Assembly (NCBI GenBank): GCA_020692325.1
Contig: JAIMKR010000005.1
Coordinates: 72,795 to 136,794, forward strand
DNA: 64,000 bases
Source of the DNA: Desulfocurvus sp.
GTDB lineage: Bacteria > Desulfobacterota > Desulfovibrionia > Desulfovibrionales > Desulfovibrionaceae
Direction of reading: 5' to 3'
Made by a program: the position numbers and the translations under genes
The notes under the pieces: generated by a model
The model's input: the letters and a program-made list of their open reading frames with translations, nothing else
Told to the model about the DNA's origin: nothing
The model's database searches: none
Shown: one piece after another, positions 1-8,320 of the stretch
How the letters are laid out: the number at the start of each line of letters is the position of its first letter
How positions within the stretch are numbered: position 1 is the stretch's first letter

Positions 1-40
1 CACGAGGCTGCGGCCTTCCTCAATCTTTCCGCAGGAACCC

Positions 41-520
41 TTGAAGTCTGGCGCTGCACCGGGCGAGGTCCGAGGTACGCCAAGCCCGGTCATGCGCGTC
101 ATTCAGGGCGACATGGAGCGGGCGGTGGAGAAGAATTTCCAAAGCGAGGGGCGGCCGGCCTGGCTGGGGCTCGCGCCTGGAACCATCGCCGGCCGCGTGG
201 CCGAGGGCACCTGGCCGGGCAAGATACTCCAGCGCAGCGGCCAGCTGGCCAGTAGCATAGAGGGCCGGTCCGACGCCACCAGCGCCACGGTGGGCACCAA
301 TTTAAAGTACGCCGCCATCCAGCAGCTGGGCGGCAAGACCAAGGCCCACACCATTACCGCGCGCAAGGCCAAGTTCCTGCACTTCGGTGGCGTGTTCCGC
401 CGCTCGGTCCACCACCCCGGCTCCAAGATTCCCGCCCGGCCCTTCCTCGCGCTGGACCATGACGACGAAAGACAGATCCAAGAGGACGTGCTGGCGTTTC
501 TAACCGGGCGGCTGGGCTGA
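41..520 (+). CDS. Phage virion morphogenesis protein (Mu gpG-like tail completion), 5' partial
   Basis: This resembles the phage virion morphogenesis family (Mu gpG / Phage_tail_S), which acts in tail completion. The sequence has the family pattern: a helix ending in EKNFQSEGRPAW, then ILQRSGQLASSI, VGTNLKYAAIQQLGG and the C-terminal IPARPFLALD. The frame stays open to the left edge of the window. The TTG at 41 is only the first possible start here, and ATG 92 also fits the family's conserved segment, so the true 5' end may lie outside. No other phage structural gene follows, so this looks like the end of a prophage or a remnant. The family is fairly sure; function in this strain is not. Confidence 0.75.
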   Translation: MKSGAAPGEVRGTPSPVMRVIQGDMERAVEKNFQSEGRPAWLGLAPGTIAGRVAEGTWPGKILQRSGQLASSIEGRSDATSATVGTNLKYAAIQQLGGKTKAHTITARKAKFLHFGGVFRRSVHHPGSKIPARPFLALDHDDERQIQEDVLAFLTGRLG

Positions 521-623
521 GCCTTTAGGCTGCCCCGTTGCTTTTTCAGCCAATTTGCCGCAGGAATAACGATATGTTCGCGCCAATTTCCAGGCGCACA
601 ATCGTGACGTTTCGAGGTCCGCG

Positions 624-707
624 ATGCACTGTTGCAAATGCGAAAAGTACAAATGGAATGATCCGCAACCTGTCGAGTATGTGGACGAGGGAGGTTATAA
701 AATATGA
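624..707 (+). CDS. 27-codon Cys-rich mini-ORF overlapping the next gene
   Basis: ATG at 624 follows GAGG and encodes 27 residues that start MHCCKCEKYKW. Its TGA (705-707) overlaps the ATG of the next gene (704-706) in an ATGA arrangement, which suggests translational coupling. The CCxC start resembles the CNKC start of the downstream protein. It may therefore be a coupled leader or small protein, or the real N-terminus of the downstream gene separated by a frameshift. I recognise no family. It is supported only by its start signal, the overlap and the cysteine pattern. Confidence 0.4.
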   Translation: MHCCKCEKYKWNDPQPVEYVDEGGYKI

Positions 708-1822
708 TTTGCAACAAATGCATAGAACTTCACTGGCCTATAAGGCAAAAAGCGTTAAACGATGGCCTATGCATATTCCATACTAGTAGAGAAAATAAAG
801 CATGCGATGTCAAAACATTCAATGCAAAATTTTTTGATTTATTTTCTGCATATGTTTCCGGTGGTGTGAGAGGCAAGACGTATAGACAATATAATTTTGA
901 TGGCATAATATTCCCTGGTGATATTGTATTCTTTGCATATTTTCAAAAAGTCGCAAGAAAACCGCAGATATCATTTAAACACTGTATATATTATGGATTT
1001 TCAGATTTTTCAAACGTTGTATTCCACAATAGTGTAATGTTTACAGGATCAAAGTTTTATTCTGCATCATACTTTACGAACGCGGTTTTTTTGGAAAATG
1101 CTAATTTTTTTGACTGCAAATTTAATGATGTTGCATTATTTAAAAACACAATTGTCAATAAAAAACTAAACTTGGCAAGAATACATGCAAAGAGAAACAT
1201 GGTGCATATTGACGGTATCGACGAGGATTCAGTTTCAAAAATCATGTTTGACCCTAGTGAGGTGGATGCAATACAATTTTCTATTCAGAAATGGCCTGAA
1301 AATCTTTACGTTGAGCGTAGAGCAAAAGATTATTTTATAAAATCTGAAACATTATACAGATGCCTGAAACAAAAAGCTGCAACTGAGCACGATCAACGCA
1401 TGGTTTCGCATTGGCATTACCGCGAGAAGATGATGGCCCTGGCGCAGTTGCAGGGGGGGGCGGTGTGGAAGCCGTGGAAAAGTATCACATGGTGGTACTA
1501 CTGTTGCAGTGGTTTTGGGGAAGACCCTAAGCGAGCCATTAAGTTTTTTGCGGGCATATTTTTTGCCGCGTTCCTAGTTCTTTGCGGCTTCAAACTTTGG
1601 GAGACCGGATGGAGTCCGTACCCAGACTGGAACAAATTTTTTGAGATTTTTGCTGAGACGCTCGCCCTCATTCCTTTGGTTAAGTCCGGGGCCGTCGCCG
1701 ATCCGAGTAAAGTCAGCCTAATTGTCCCCATCAAGAGATTCGTTGTCAGCCTCATGCAAATCCCCGTCTCCGTCCAAATCGCCCTTTTCGCCTTCGCCCT
1801 GCGCAACCGCTTCAGGCGCTAA
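704..1822 (+). CDS. Pentapeptide-repeat protein with C-terminal membrane segments
   Basis: The 372-residue protein starts with CNKC and, about 20 residues later, CIFH, a possible zinc site. Roughly residues 60-150 form a run of degenerate A(D/N)LxF-type pentapeptides (FSNVVF, NSVMF, GSKFY, NAVFL, NANFF, CKF), which predicts a right-handed beta-helix. The C-terminal third has two hydrophobic segments, near residues 285-305 and near the very end, so it is probably membrane anchored. Bases 704-1400 are far more AT-rich than anything around them, a sign of recent transfer. The last 140 codons are closer to local composition, so the gene may be a mosaic. Position beside a phage gene fits a prophage cargo gene. 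Function unknown; membrane-acting defense effector is only a guess. Confidence 0.65.
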   Translation: MICNKCIELHWPIRQKALNDGLCIFHTSRENKACDVKTFNAKFFDLFSAYVSGGVRGKTYRQYNFDGIIFPGDIVFFAYFQKVARKPQISFKHCIYYGFSDFSNVVFHNSVMFTGSKFYSASYFTNAVFLENANFFDCKFNDVALFKNTIVNKKLNLARIHAKRNMVHIDGIDEDSVSKIMFDPSEVDAIQFSIQKWPENLYVERRAKDYFIKSETLYRCLKQKAATEHDQRMVSHWHYREKMMALAQLQGGAVWKPWKSITWWYYCCSGFGEDPKRAIKFFAGIFFAAFLVLCGFKLWETGWSPYPDWNKFFEIFAETLALIPLVKSGAVADPSKVSLIVPIKRFVVSLMQIPVSVQIALFAFALRNRFRR

Positions 1823-2063
1823 GGGCAGGCTTCCGGCCCATGGCTAGCTGAAAACCATTAAACACGCTGTTAAACGCTCCTGACGCATTTTTAACGCCCC
1901 TTGCGCGCTCGATCGCCTCCCAACAGGACGGGGCTTGCAACCCTTTCCGCTTTCGGCATAGGGTCGCCGCGCCCTCCCTCCGATAAGAAATTCCCCGGGA
2001 ATCTTACTCCCCCGGACATTTGCCCGCGTTATGCCGCACCGTGCCATCGCGCATGATGCGGCC

Positions 2064-2281
2064 ATGAAGACACCCGCACCCATCCACATCTTCGGGCAGG
2101 CCGACACACGGACGTCAGTGGCAAGACGCTGTCGTTCGGCGAGGCAGACCTGGACGGCCGGGAGGCGGAGATCAGGACGCTGCTCGCCAAGCGCGTGAGC
2201 AAGGCCAGTCTGGCGCGTATTCTGGACGTCTCGCCGCCGACGCTCTCCCGCTTTATCAAGTCGCGCAAGATCGTGCTGTAG
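2064..2281 (+). pseudogene. Small HTH DNA-binding protein, frameshifted
   Basis: ATG 2064 opens MKTPAPIHIFGQAD. After about 2105 the sensible reading continues in another frame as GKTLSFGEADLDGREAEI, then LAKRVSKASLARILDVS and PPTLSRFIKSRKIVL, ending at TAG 2279-2281. The second part is a clear helix-turn-helix like the C-terminal HTH of resolvases and phage regulators. A single-base deletion near 2105-2112 would explain the break. It is either a decayed gene or a sequencing error, since the C-terminal half shows no other damage. It lies alone between the pentapeptide gene and the restriction locus. Confidence 0.5.
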
Positions 2282-2380
2282 GCCGCCAAGGCGCGGGGAA
2301 GCTGATGCTCTCCCTAGAGCATCCCGATCGGTTGCGCCCGGCATGACGATTGGGCTTGGCGCGGGCGGCGCGCAGACATA

Positions 2381-2448
2381 AAAAAGGCTCCCCGAGGCTT
2401 GGCGACAGGTCCCGGCTGCAATTGCCGGGGGTGACCAAGGCGGGGAGC
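2381..2448 (-). terminator. Three-tier nested stem-loop with U-run on the minus strand
   Basis: Outer arms GCTCCCC (2387-2393) and GGGGAGC (2442-2448) enclose CTTGG (2398-2402) with CCAAG (2435-2439) and CCCGGC (2411-2416) with GCCGGG (2424-2429). Six A's at the left edge make a U-run if transcribed on the minus strand. It could be a strong minus-strand terminator, but no minus-strand gene is seen feeding it. A structured phage regulatory RNA of the C4 antisense type is an alternative that I cannot confirm. Confidence 0.45.
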
Positions 2449-2602
2449 GCTGAGGTGGAATTTATATAGCCAACGTCCCCTGCACAGTCAAACACGCAGC
2501 CTGCGGTACTGCCCTCCCTCCCTTGAATCCCGCACGGAAAACCGATATCCTGAAGGCGGGACAGCCCATTCGTCCCCATCCCCCAAGATTTCAGGAAGTG
2601 CC

Positions 2603-4738
2603 ATGACCTCCGAGACCCACACCCAACTCGCCAACTTCATCTGGAGCATCTGCAACCTGCTGCGCGGCCCGTACAAGCGCAACGAGTACCGCAAGGTCAT
2701 CCTGCCGCTGACCGTGCTGCGCCGCTTCGACTGTCTGCTGGCGCCCACGAAAAAAAACGTCCTCAAGGTGCACAAGACCAACAAGGAACGCCAGGAAAGC
2801 GTGTTGATTCCGATGCTGACTAACGCTTCCGGCTACTCCTTCTATAACCTTTCAAAACTCGACTTTCCCCGCCTGCTTGACGACCCGAACCAGCTGGCCG
2901 CCAACCTCGTCAGCTACATAAACGCCTTTTCGCCCAACGTGCGCACCATTATGGAGCGGTTCAAAATCGAGGCCGAAATCGAGCGGATGGCGGAAAAGGA
3001 CATCCTGTTCAACGTCATCAAGGAGTTCTGCGACCCGCGCCTGGACCTTTCGACCGAGCACGTGGACAACCTGCAAATGGGCTACGTGTTCGAGGAGCTC
3101 ATCCGCATCGGGTCGGAGCAGGCCAACGAGGAGGCCGGCGAGCACTTCACCCCGCGCGAAGTCATCAAGCTCATGGTGAACCTGTTGCTTTCGCCCGAGG
3201 AAGACCTGCACCGTCCCCACGTGGTCAAAAAAATTTATGACCCGGCCTGCGGCACCGGCGGCATGCTCTCCGTGGCCGAGGGATTCATCCGCTCTCAGAA
3301 CGCCGCCTCCCATCCCATCCTTTTCGGCCAGGACGTGAACGACGAGGCCTGGGCCGTGTGCACATCGGACATGCTCATCAAGGGTGAGAGCGCGGAGAAC
3401 GTCCGCCTGGGCGACACGTTCACCCAGGACCGTTTCACCATCGACGAGCATGACCGCAAGTGGACCTTCGACTACATGCTGGCCAACCCGCCCTTTGGCG
3501 TGGAGTGGAAGAATCAGCAGAAAGTCATCGAGGCTGAGCGCAAAAGCCTTGGATATGCCGGCCGCTTCGGCGCGGGCACCCCGCGCATCAACGACGGCGC
3601 GCTGCTCTTTCTGCAGCACATGCTTTCCAAAATGCAGCCCCCGGCGGACGGCGGCAGCCGCATCGGCATCGTGTTCAACGGCTCGCCCCTGTTCACCGGT
3701 GACGCCGGCAGCGGCGAGAGCGAAATCCGCCGGTGGATTCTCGAAAACGACTGGCTGGAGGCCATAGTGGCCCTGCCGGACCAGCTCTTCTACAACACCG
3801 GCATCTCCACCTACATCTGGGTGCTCACCAACCGCAAGGAGAAGCATCGCAAGGGCAGGGTCCAGCTCATCGACGCCCGGCGGTTCTTCATCAAGATGAA
3901 GAAGAGCCTGGGCAACAAGCGCAACAAAATCGCCGAGGGCGTGGACAACGAGCCCGACCACATCGGCGACATCACCCGCATTTACGGCGAATTCCTGGAC
4001 GACGCGACGCACACCTTCGAAAACGGAACGCGCCAGACGCTCGCCGTCGGCAAAATCTTCGACAACGAGGACTTCGGCTACCGCAAGATCACGGTGGAGC
4101 GGCCCTTGCGCCTGCGTTTTTCCGTCACGCCGGAGAGCATCGCCCGGCTCGACCAGGAAAAGGCCTTCCAGGCCCTGGCCAGCAGCGGCAAGAAAAACGA
4201 GGCGGCCCGCCAGGCCGATATTGCGGAGGGCCGCAAGCGGCAGGAGGCGTTGCGCCAAGTGCTGCACGCCCTGTTGGCCGATCACAAGGCCGCGAGCGCC
4301 AACTCGGACGGCGATGAACACGAGCTGCGCTTCATGGACCGCGAGGCGTTCGTGCTGGCCCTGGCCGACGTCGCCGGACAGCTTGGCGACCGCCTCTGCG
4401 CCACGGAGAAAAAGATGTTCGTGGCGGCGCTGGGCGAGCGCGACGAGGCCGCGGAAATCTGCCGCAACCGCGACGGCAGCCCCGAGCCGGACCCGGAGTT
4501 GCGCGACACCGAGAACGTGCCGTTGAAGCAGGACGTGGAGGAGTACTTCGCGCGCGAGGTGCTGCCCCACGTGCCCGATGCCTGGATCGACCACAGCAAG
4601 ACCAAGGTCGGCTACGAGATCCCCTTCAACAGGCACTTCTACCGCTACGAGCCCCCGCGCGAGCTGGCGGACATCGAGGCGGACATCAAGGGCCTTGAGA
4701 ATGAGATCATGACCCTTCTGCGCGAGGTGACGGCATGA
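2603..4738 (+). CDS. hsdM: Type I restriction-modification DNA methyltransferase subunit HsdM
   Basis: This subunit transfers methyl groups from S-adenosylmethionine to adenine N6 within the HsdM/HsdS complex. An N-terminal HsdM_N helical domain (about residues 1-160) precedes the methylase domain. The AdoMet motif DPACGTGGML is near residue 213 and the catalytic NPPF near residue 295. At 711 residues it is somewhat longer than the common 500-600, the extra being a charged C-terminal region. AGGAAG precedes the ATG. Its TGA overlaps the next ATG by four bases. It is the first gene of a run that includes rhuM, hsdS, fic, a DUF5655 gene and hsdR. No catalytic residue is missing, so it looks functional. 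Confidence 0.95.
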   Translation: MTSETHTQLANFIWSICNLLRGPYKRNEYRKVILPLTVLRRFDCLLAPTKKNVLKVHKTNKERQESVLIPMLTNASGYSFYNLSKLDFPRLLDDPNQLAANLVSYINAFSPNVRTIMERFKIEAEIERMAEKDILFNVIKEFCDPRLDLSTEHVDNLQMGYVFEELIRIGSEQANEEAGEHFTPREVIKLMVNLLLSPEEDLHRPHVVKKIYDPACGTGGMLSVAEGFIRSQNAASHPILFGQDVNDEAWAVCTSDMLIKGESAENVRLGDTFTQDRFTIDEHDRKWTFDYMLANPPFGVEWKNQQKVIEAERKSLGYAGRFGAGTPRINDGALLFLQHMLSKMQPPADGGSRIGIVFNGSPLFTGDAGSGESEIRRWILENDWLEAIVALPDQLFYNTGISTYIWVLTNRKEKHRKGRVQLIDARRFFIKMKKSLGNKRNKIAEGVDNEPDHIGDITRIYGEFLDDATHTFENGTRQTLAVGKIFDNEDFGYRKITVERPLRLRFSVTPESIARLDQEKAFQALASSGKKNEAARQADIAEGRKRQEALRQVLHALLADHKAASANSDGDEHELRFMDREAFVLALADVAGQLGDRLCATEKKMFVAALGERDEAAEICRNRDGSPEPDPELRDTENVPLKQDVEEYFAREVLPHVPDAWIDHSKTKVGYEIPFNRHFYRYEPPRELADIEADIKGLENEIMTLLREVTA

Positions 4739-5820
4739 GCACGGAATCGCTCCCCCCCGCTTCACTGTCCGAGTTCGTCCTCTATACGGCGGAAGACGGT
4801 CGCAGCGTCATCCAGGTACGCTTGGAGGACGAAAGCCTCTGGCTATCCCAAAAGCAGATGGCCGAGCTGTTTCAAATCCGCGTCCCCACGATCAACGCCC
4901 ACCTGAAAGGTATCTTCGCCGAGGGGGAGTTGTTGGAATCGGCAGTTATTAGGAATCATCTAATAACTGCAACCGACGGGAAACACTACAAAACAAAGTT
5001 CTACAATCTGGATGTGGTGCTCGCCGTGGGCTACCGGGTGCGGTCGCCACGTGGCACCCAGTTCCGGCAGTGGGCCACGGAGCACCTGCGCGAGTTCCTC
5101 ATCAAGGGCTTCGTCATGGATGACGCCAGGCTCAAGGAGGGCTCGCCGCGCGGCATCGACTACTTCGACGAACTGCTTGAGCGCATCCGCGACATACGCA
5201 GTTCCGAGAAGGTCTTCTACCGCAAGGTGCGCGACATCTTTGCGCTCTCGGCCGACTATGGCGACCATGCCCAGGATGCGCTGACCCGCTTTTTCCAAAA
5301 GGTGCAGAACAAGATGCACTGGGCGGCGACGGGCAAGACCGCAGCGGAACTCATCCGCAGTCGGGCCAGCGCAAGCAAGCCCAACATGGGCCTGTTCTCC
5401 TTTTCTGGCGACAAGGTGCGGCGCAAGGACGTGACCACGGCCAAGAACTACCTTGGCGCGGAAGAACTGGACACACTCAACCGCATCGTCAGCATGTTCC
5501 TTGAATATGCGGAAATGCAGGCCAAGCGCCGACAGATGATCTACATGGCGGAATGGGAGGAGCGGCTGGACGCGTTCCTCGCCTTCAACGAATTGCCTGT
5601 GCTGACCCACCCTGGCCGCATGCGTATGGACGTTGCCAAGGCCTATGCGCTGGACCAGTATGAGGCGTTCCATGCCGCCCGGTTGGAGCGCGCTCGCTTG
5701 GCGGAAGAGATGGAGGACGCGCGGGCGGACGGCGCGCTGGAGCAGGCGGCCAAAGCCATCGAGGCCGCTGCTTCAAGCCGCAAGGCAGCAGCCAAAGGGA
5801 AGGCCGGAGGCCACCAGTGA
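4735..5820 (+). CDS. rhuM: RhuM family protein inside the type I RM operon
   Basis: The 361-residue protein has the RhuM (virulence RhuM) signature: LWLSQKQMAELF near the N-terminus, then FYNLDVVLAVGYRVRSPRGT and FRQWATEHLREFLIKGFVMD, then a helical C-terminal half ending in an Ala/Lys-rich tail. RhuM proteins are often found in type I RM loci, but their biochemical role is not established; a regulatory or DNA-binding role is usually assumed. It overlaps hsdM by ATGA at its start and hsdS at its end, so expression should be coupled. A short AT-rich perfect palindrome lies in its coding sequence (4942-4970) and is listed separately. The family is confident, the function unknown. Confidence 0.88.
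   Translation: MSTESLPPASLSEFVLYTAEDGRSVIQVRLEDESLWLSQKQMAELFQIRVPTINAHLKGIFAEGELLESAVIRNHLITATDGKHYKTKFYNLDVVLAVGYRVRSPRGTQFRQWATEHLREFLIKGFVMDDARLKEGSPRGIDYFDELLERIRDIRSSEKVFYRKVRDIFALSADYGDHAQDALTRFFQKVQNKMHWAATGKTAAELIRSRASASKPNMGLFSFSGDKVRRKDVTTAKNYLGAEELDTLNRIVSMFLEYAEMQAKRRQMIYMAEWEERLDAFLAFNELPVLTHPGRMRMDVAKAYALDQYEAFHAARLERARLAEEMEDARADGALEQAAKAIEAAASSRKAAAKGKAGGHQ
4942..4970. repeat. Perfect 11-bp inverted repeat inside rhuM
   Basis: GCAGTTATTAG (4942-4952) is the exact reverse complement of CTAATAACTGC (4960-4970), with a 7-base spacer. The block is AT-rich within an otherwise GC-rich gene and reads in frame as AVIRNHLITA. It could be an operator for RhuM or a neighbouring regulator, or an mRNA hairpin between hsdM and hsdS. 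The pairing is certain; the role is inference. Confidence 0.5.
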
Positions 5821-7088
5821 ACCTGCCCCGCTACCCCAAGTACAAAAACAGCGGCGTGGACTGGCTGGGCGAGGTGCCGGAACATTGGGAGACCAGGAAG
5901 ATCAGTCGCATCTTTAAGTCTGTAGGAAGTGGAACGACCCCTCCAGCAGGTGAACAAGAATGGTACGATGACGGCACGGTCCCCTGGGTAACAACTGGCG
6001 AACTACGCGAGAGTATAATTACAGACACCGCAAACAAAGTAACCGAGCAGGCTGTACGCAACTTCTCTGCACTTAAAATTCATCCAGCAGGATCATTGGC
6101 CATTGCGATGTATGGTGCAACAATTGGCCGCCTCGGAATTCTCGGAATTGCTGCTACGACAAATCAAGCCTGCTGCGTTCTTTCTGGCTCCACAGTCGTC
6201 AGCACCATATTTTCATATTATTGGCTTCTTGCCTACAAAGACAGGCTGATTGACCTCTACGCAACCGGAGGTGGACAGCCAAACATCAACCAAGACACAA
6301 TCAAGGGCCTCCGAATCCCTGCGCCCCCCCTCCCCGAACAACGCGCCATCGCCGACTTCCTGGACCGCGAAACCGGGCGCATCGACGCGCTGATCGCCAA
6401 GCAACGGGAACTCATCGACAGGCTCAAGGAGAAGCGCGCCGCCCTTATCACCCGCGCCGTCACGCGCGGCCTCGACCCCGCTGCCAAGCTCAAGGACTCC
6501 GGCGTGGAGTGGCTGGGCATGGTGCCGGAGGGGTGGGAAGTCTTGCCACTCAAGCGCTTCGTGAACCTACGCAGCGGTGAGTCTATCACGTCCGAACAAA
6601 TTGAGGAGGAAGGCGAATATCCTGTTTTTGGGGGCAATGGGCTACGGGGGTATACCAACAGATATACCCATGAGGGACACTTCGTTCTGGTTGGACGCCA
6701 AGGGGCGCTCTGCGGAAACGTGAACTATGCGCAGGGCAAATTTTGGGCTTCTGAACATGCTGTCGTCGCAACGCCAATCAGGCCGCTTGCTACGTCTTGG
6801 CTCGGTGAAGTAATGCGGGCCATGAACCTGAACCAATATTCAGTGTCAGCAGCGCAGCCGGGACTGTCTGTAGACTTGATCGCGAACCTCCGAATCCCAG
6901 CCCCTCCCCTGCCCGAGCAACGCGCCATCGCCGAATATCTGGACCGCGAGACGGGGAAGCTGGACCGCCTCACCGAGCGCATCACGACGGTCATCGAACG
7001 CTTGAAGGAGTACCGCGCCGCCCTCATCACCGCCGCCGTCACCGGCAAGATCGACGTGCGGAAAGAAGCCGCCAAGGAGACCGCATGA
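5817..7088 (+). CDS. hsdS: Type I restriction-modification specificity subunit HsdS
   Basis: HsdS recognises the bipartite DNA target through two target-recognition domains. Both halves are present in 423 residues. The first opens KNSGVDWLGEVPEHWE and ends in LPEQRAIADFLDRETG plus a coiled coil. The second opens KDSGVEWLGMVPEGWE (near residue 225) and ends in LPEQRAIAEYLDRETG plus a coiled coil. The target-recognition domains themselves are lower in GC than the conserved spacers, as expected when recognition domains are swapped by recombination. The start overlaps rhuM and the end overlaps fic by four bases. The specificity cannot be read from sequence. Confidence 0.95.
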   Translation: MNLPRYPKYKNSGVDWLGEVPEHWETRKISRIFKSVGSGTTPPAGEQEWYDDGTVPWVTTGELRESIITDTANKVTEQAVRNFSALKIHPAGSLAIAMYGATIGRLGILGIAATTNQACCVLSGSTVVSTIFSYYWLLAYKDRLIDLYATGGGQPNINQDTIKGLRIPAPPLPEQRAIADFLDRETGRIDALIAKQRELIDRLKEKRAALITRAVTRGLDPAAKLKDSGVEWLGMVPEGWEVLPLKRFVNLRSGESITSEQIEEEGEYPVFGGNGLRGYTNRYTHEGHFVLVGRQGALCGNVNYAQGKFWASEHAVVATPIRPLATSWLGEVMRAMNLNQYSVSAAQPGLSVDLIANLRIPAPPLPEQRAIAEYLDRETGKLDRLTERITTVIERLKEYRAALITAAVTGKIDVRKEAAKETA

Positions 7089-8218
7089 AATTCGAGACGT
7101 TCAAGGCCGGAATTTGGCGGCAGCGCTACGAATACAAGAGCTTCGAGCCGACGCCGGTGAACCACGAGTGGTCCTGGGAGGACGCGAGAATCAATGCGCT
7201 GCTGGAGCAGGCCAACCGCGCGCTGGGCGAGCTAAACGCCTTCTCGCTCATCGTGCCGGACATCGATCTGTTCATCGAAATGCATGTGGTCAAGGAGGCG
7301 CAAACCTCCAGCCGTATTGAGGGGACGCAGACGGGCATCAACGAGGCACTCATGCCCGAGGAACAGATCCAACCGGAAAAGCGCGATGACTGGCGCGAGG
7401 TGCGCAACTACATCGGTGCCGTGAACACGGCGATCAAGGAGCTGGAGACGCTGCCTCTCTCCAACCGTCTGCTCAAGCGGACGCACGAGATTCTCCTGCG
7501 CGGCGTGCGCGGCGAGCGAAAACAGCCGGGTGAGTTCCGCACCAGCCAGAACTGGATAGGCGGCTCCAGTCTCATGGACGCCGTGTTCATCCCGCCGCAC
7601 CCGGACGGTGTGCCCGATCTCATGGGCGACCTGGAGCTATTCTGGCACAACGAGACCATCACTGTGCCCCATTTGGTGCGCGTGGCCATCAGTCACTACC
7701 AATTCGAAACCATCCACCCGTTTCTGGATGGCAATGGCCGCATTGGGCGGCTGCTCATTCCACTCTATCTTGTGGGTAATGGCCTTCTCGCCAAGCCCTC
7801 GCTCTACCTCTCCGACTTTTTCGAGCGCAACCGTGCCAGCTATTACGACGCGCTCATGCGCGTGCGCGCCTCCAACGACATGATCCACTGGATACGCTTT
7901 TTCCTAGCGGGTGTTGCGGAAACAGCCGCCAAGGGCCGCGATGTCTTCCGCAAGATTCTGTCCCTGCGCACAGATGTGGAGCATGCCGTACTCGGCCTGG
8001 GCAAACGTTCGCCCAACGCGCGCCTCGCCATCAATCTGCTGTACCGCAACCCCGTCGTCTCCGCGGCAGACGTCGAGCAAGGCCTTGGCGTCAGCACCCC
8101 CACCGCCAATAAGATCATCCGCGACTTGGTGGGACTGAACATCCTCACGGAAACGACGGGGCAGCAAAGAGGGCGTTTGTACTCGTTTGATCGTTACCTT
8201 GGGCTATTCATTAGTTAA
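7085..8218 (+). CDS. Fic family protein with C-terminal winged-helix
   Basis: Fic enzymes usually transfer AMP (or another nucleotide moiety) from a nucleotide to a target hydroxyl. The catalytic motif HPFLDGNGRIGR is complete near residue 210. The inhibitory-helix motif SSRIEG near residue 75 marks a class II, self-inhibited Fic. The C-terminal segment, with SVSTPTANKIIRDLVGL and a following beta-wing, looks like a winged helix. The Fic_N-Fic-HTH layout is common among single-component regulators. It overlaps hsdS by ATGA and so sits inside the RM operon. Its target is unknown. A perfect palindrome covers its stop codon and is a candidate binding site for its own winged helix. Confidence 0.92.
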   Translation: MKFETFKAGIWRQRYEYKSFEPTPVNHEWSWEDARINALLEQANRALGELNAFSLIVPDIDLFIEMHVVKEAQTSSRIEGTQTGINEALMPEEQIQPEKRDDWREVRNYIGAVNTAIKELETLPLSNRLLKRTHEILLRGVRGERKQPGEFRTSQNWIGGSSLMDAVFIPPHPDGVPDLMGDLELFWHNETITVPHLVRVAISHYQFETIHPFLDGNGRIGRLLIPLYLVGNGLLAKPSLYLSDFFERNRASYYDALMRVRASNDMIHWIRFFLAGVAETAAKGRDVFRKILSLRTDVEHAVLGLGKRSPNARLAINLLYRNPVVSAADVEQGLGVSTPTANKIIRDLVGLNILTETTGQQRGRLYSFDRYLGLFIS

Positions 8219-8240
8219 CGGAAACGACATTCCGTTAACT
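8213..8240. promoter_or_regulatory. Perfect 11-bp inverted repeat across the fic stop codon
   Basis: AGTTAACGGAA (8213-8223) and TTCCGTTAACT (8230-8240) are exact reverse complements around a 6-base spacer. The repeat includes the fic stop codon and lies before the DUF5655 gene. There is no U-run, so it is a poor terminator. A dyad of this size suits a dimeric winged-helix protein, and the adjacent Fic protein carries one. Operator function is inferred. Confidence 0.45.
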
Positions 8241-8320
8241 TAAATTTACCCCAAGGAAAGGAAGCCGGGAAATTCTCGGCGGCGCGCCAATCAAGGCATA
8301 AGGGAAGAGGGAAGGAGACC

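Noticed and set aside
2852..4765. 637-codon open frame on the minus strand
   Set aside because: It lies wholly antisense to hsdM, is dominated by Val, Leu, Gly, Ala, His and Glu with no domain, and is explained by GC-rich codon bias of the real gene.
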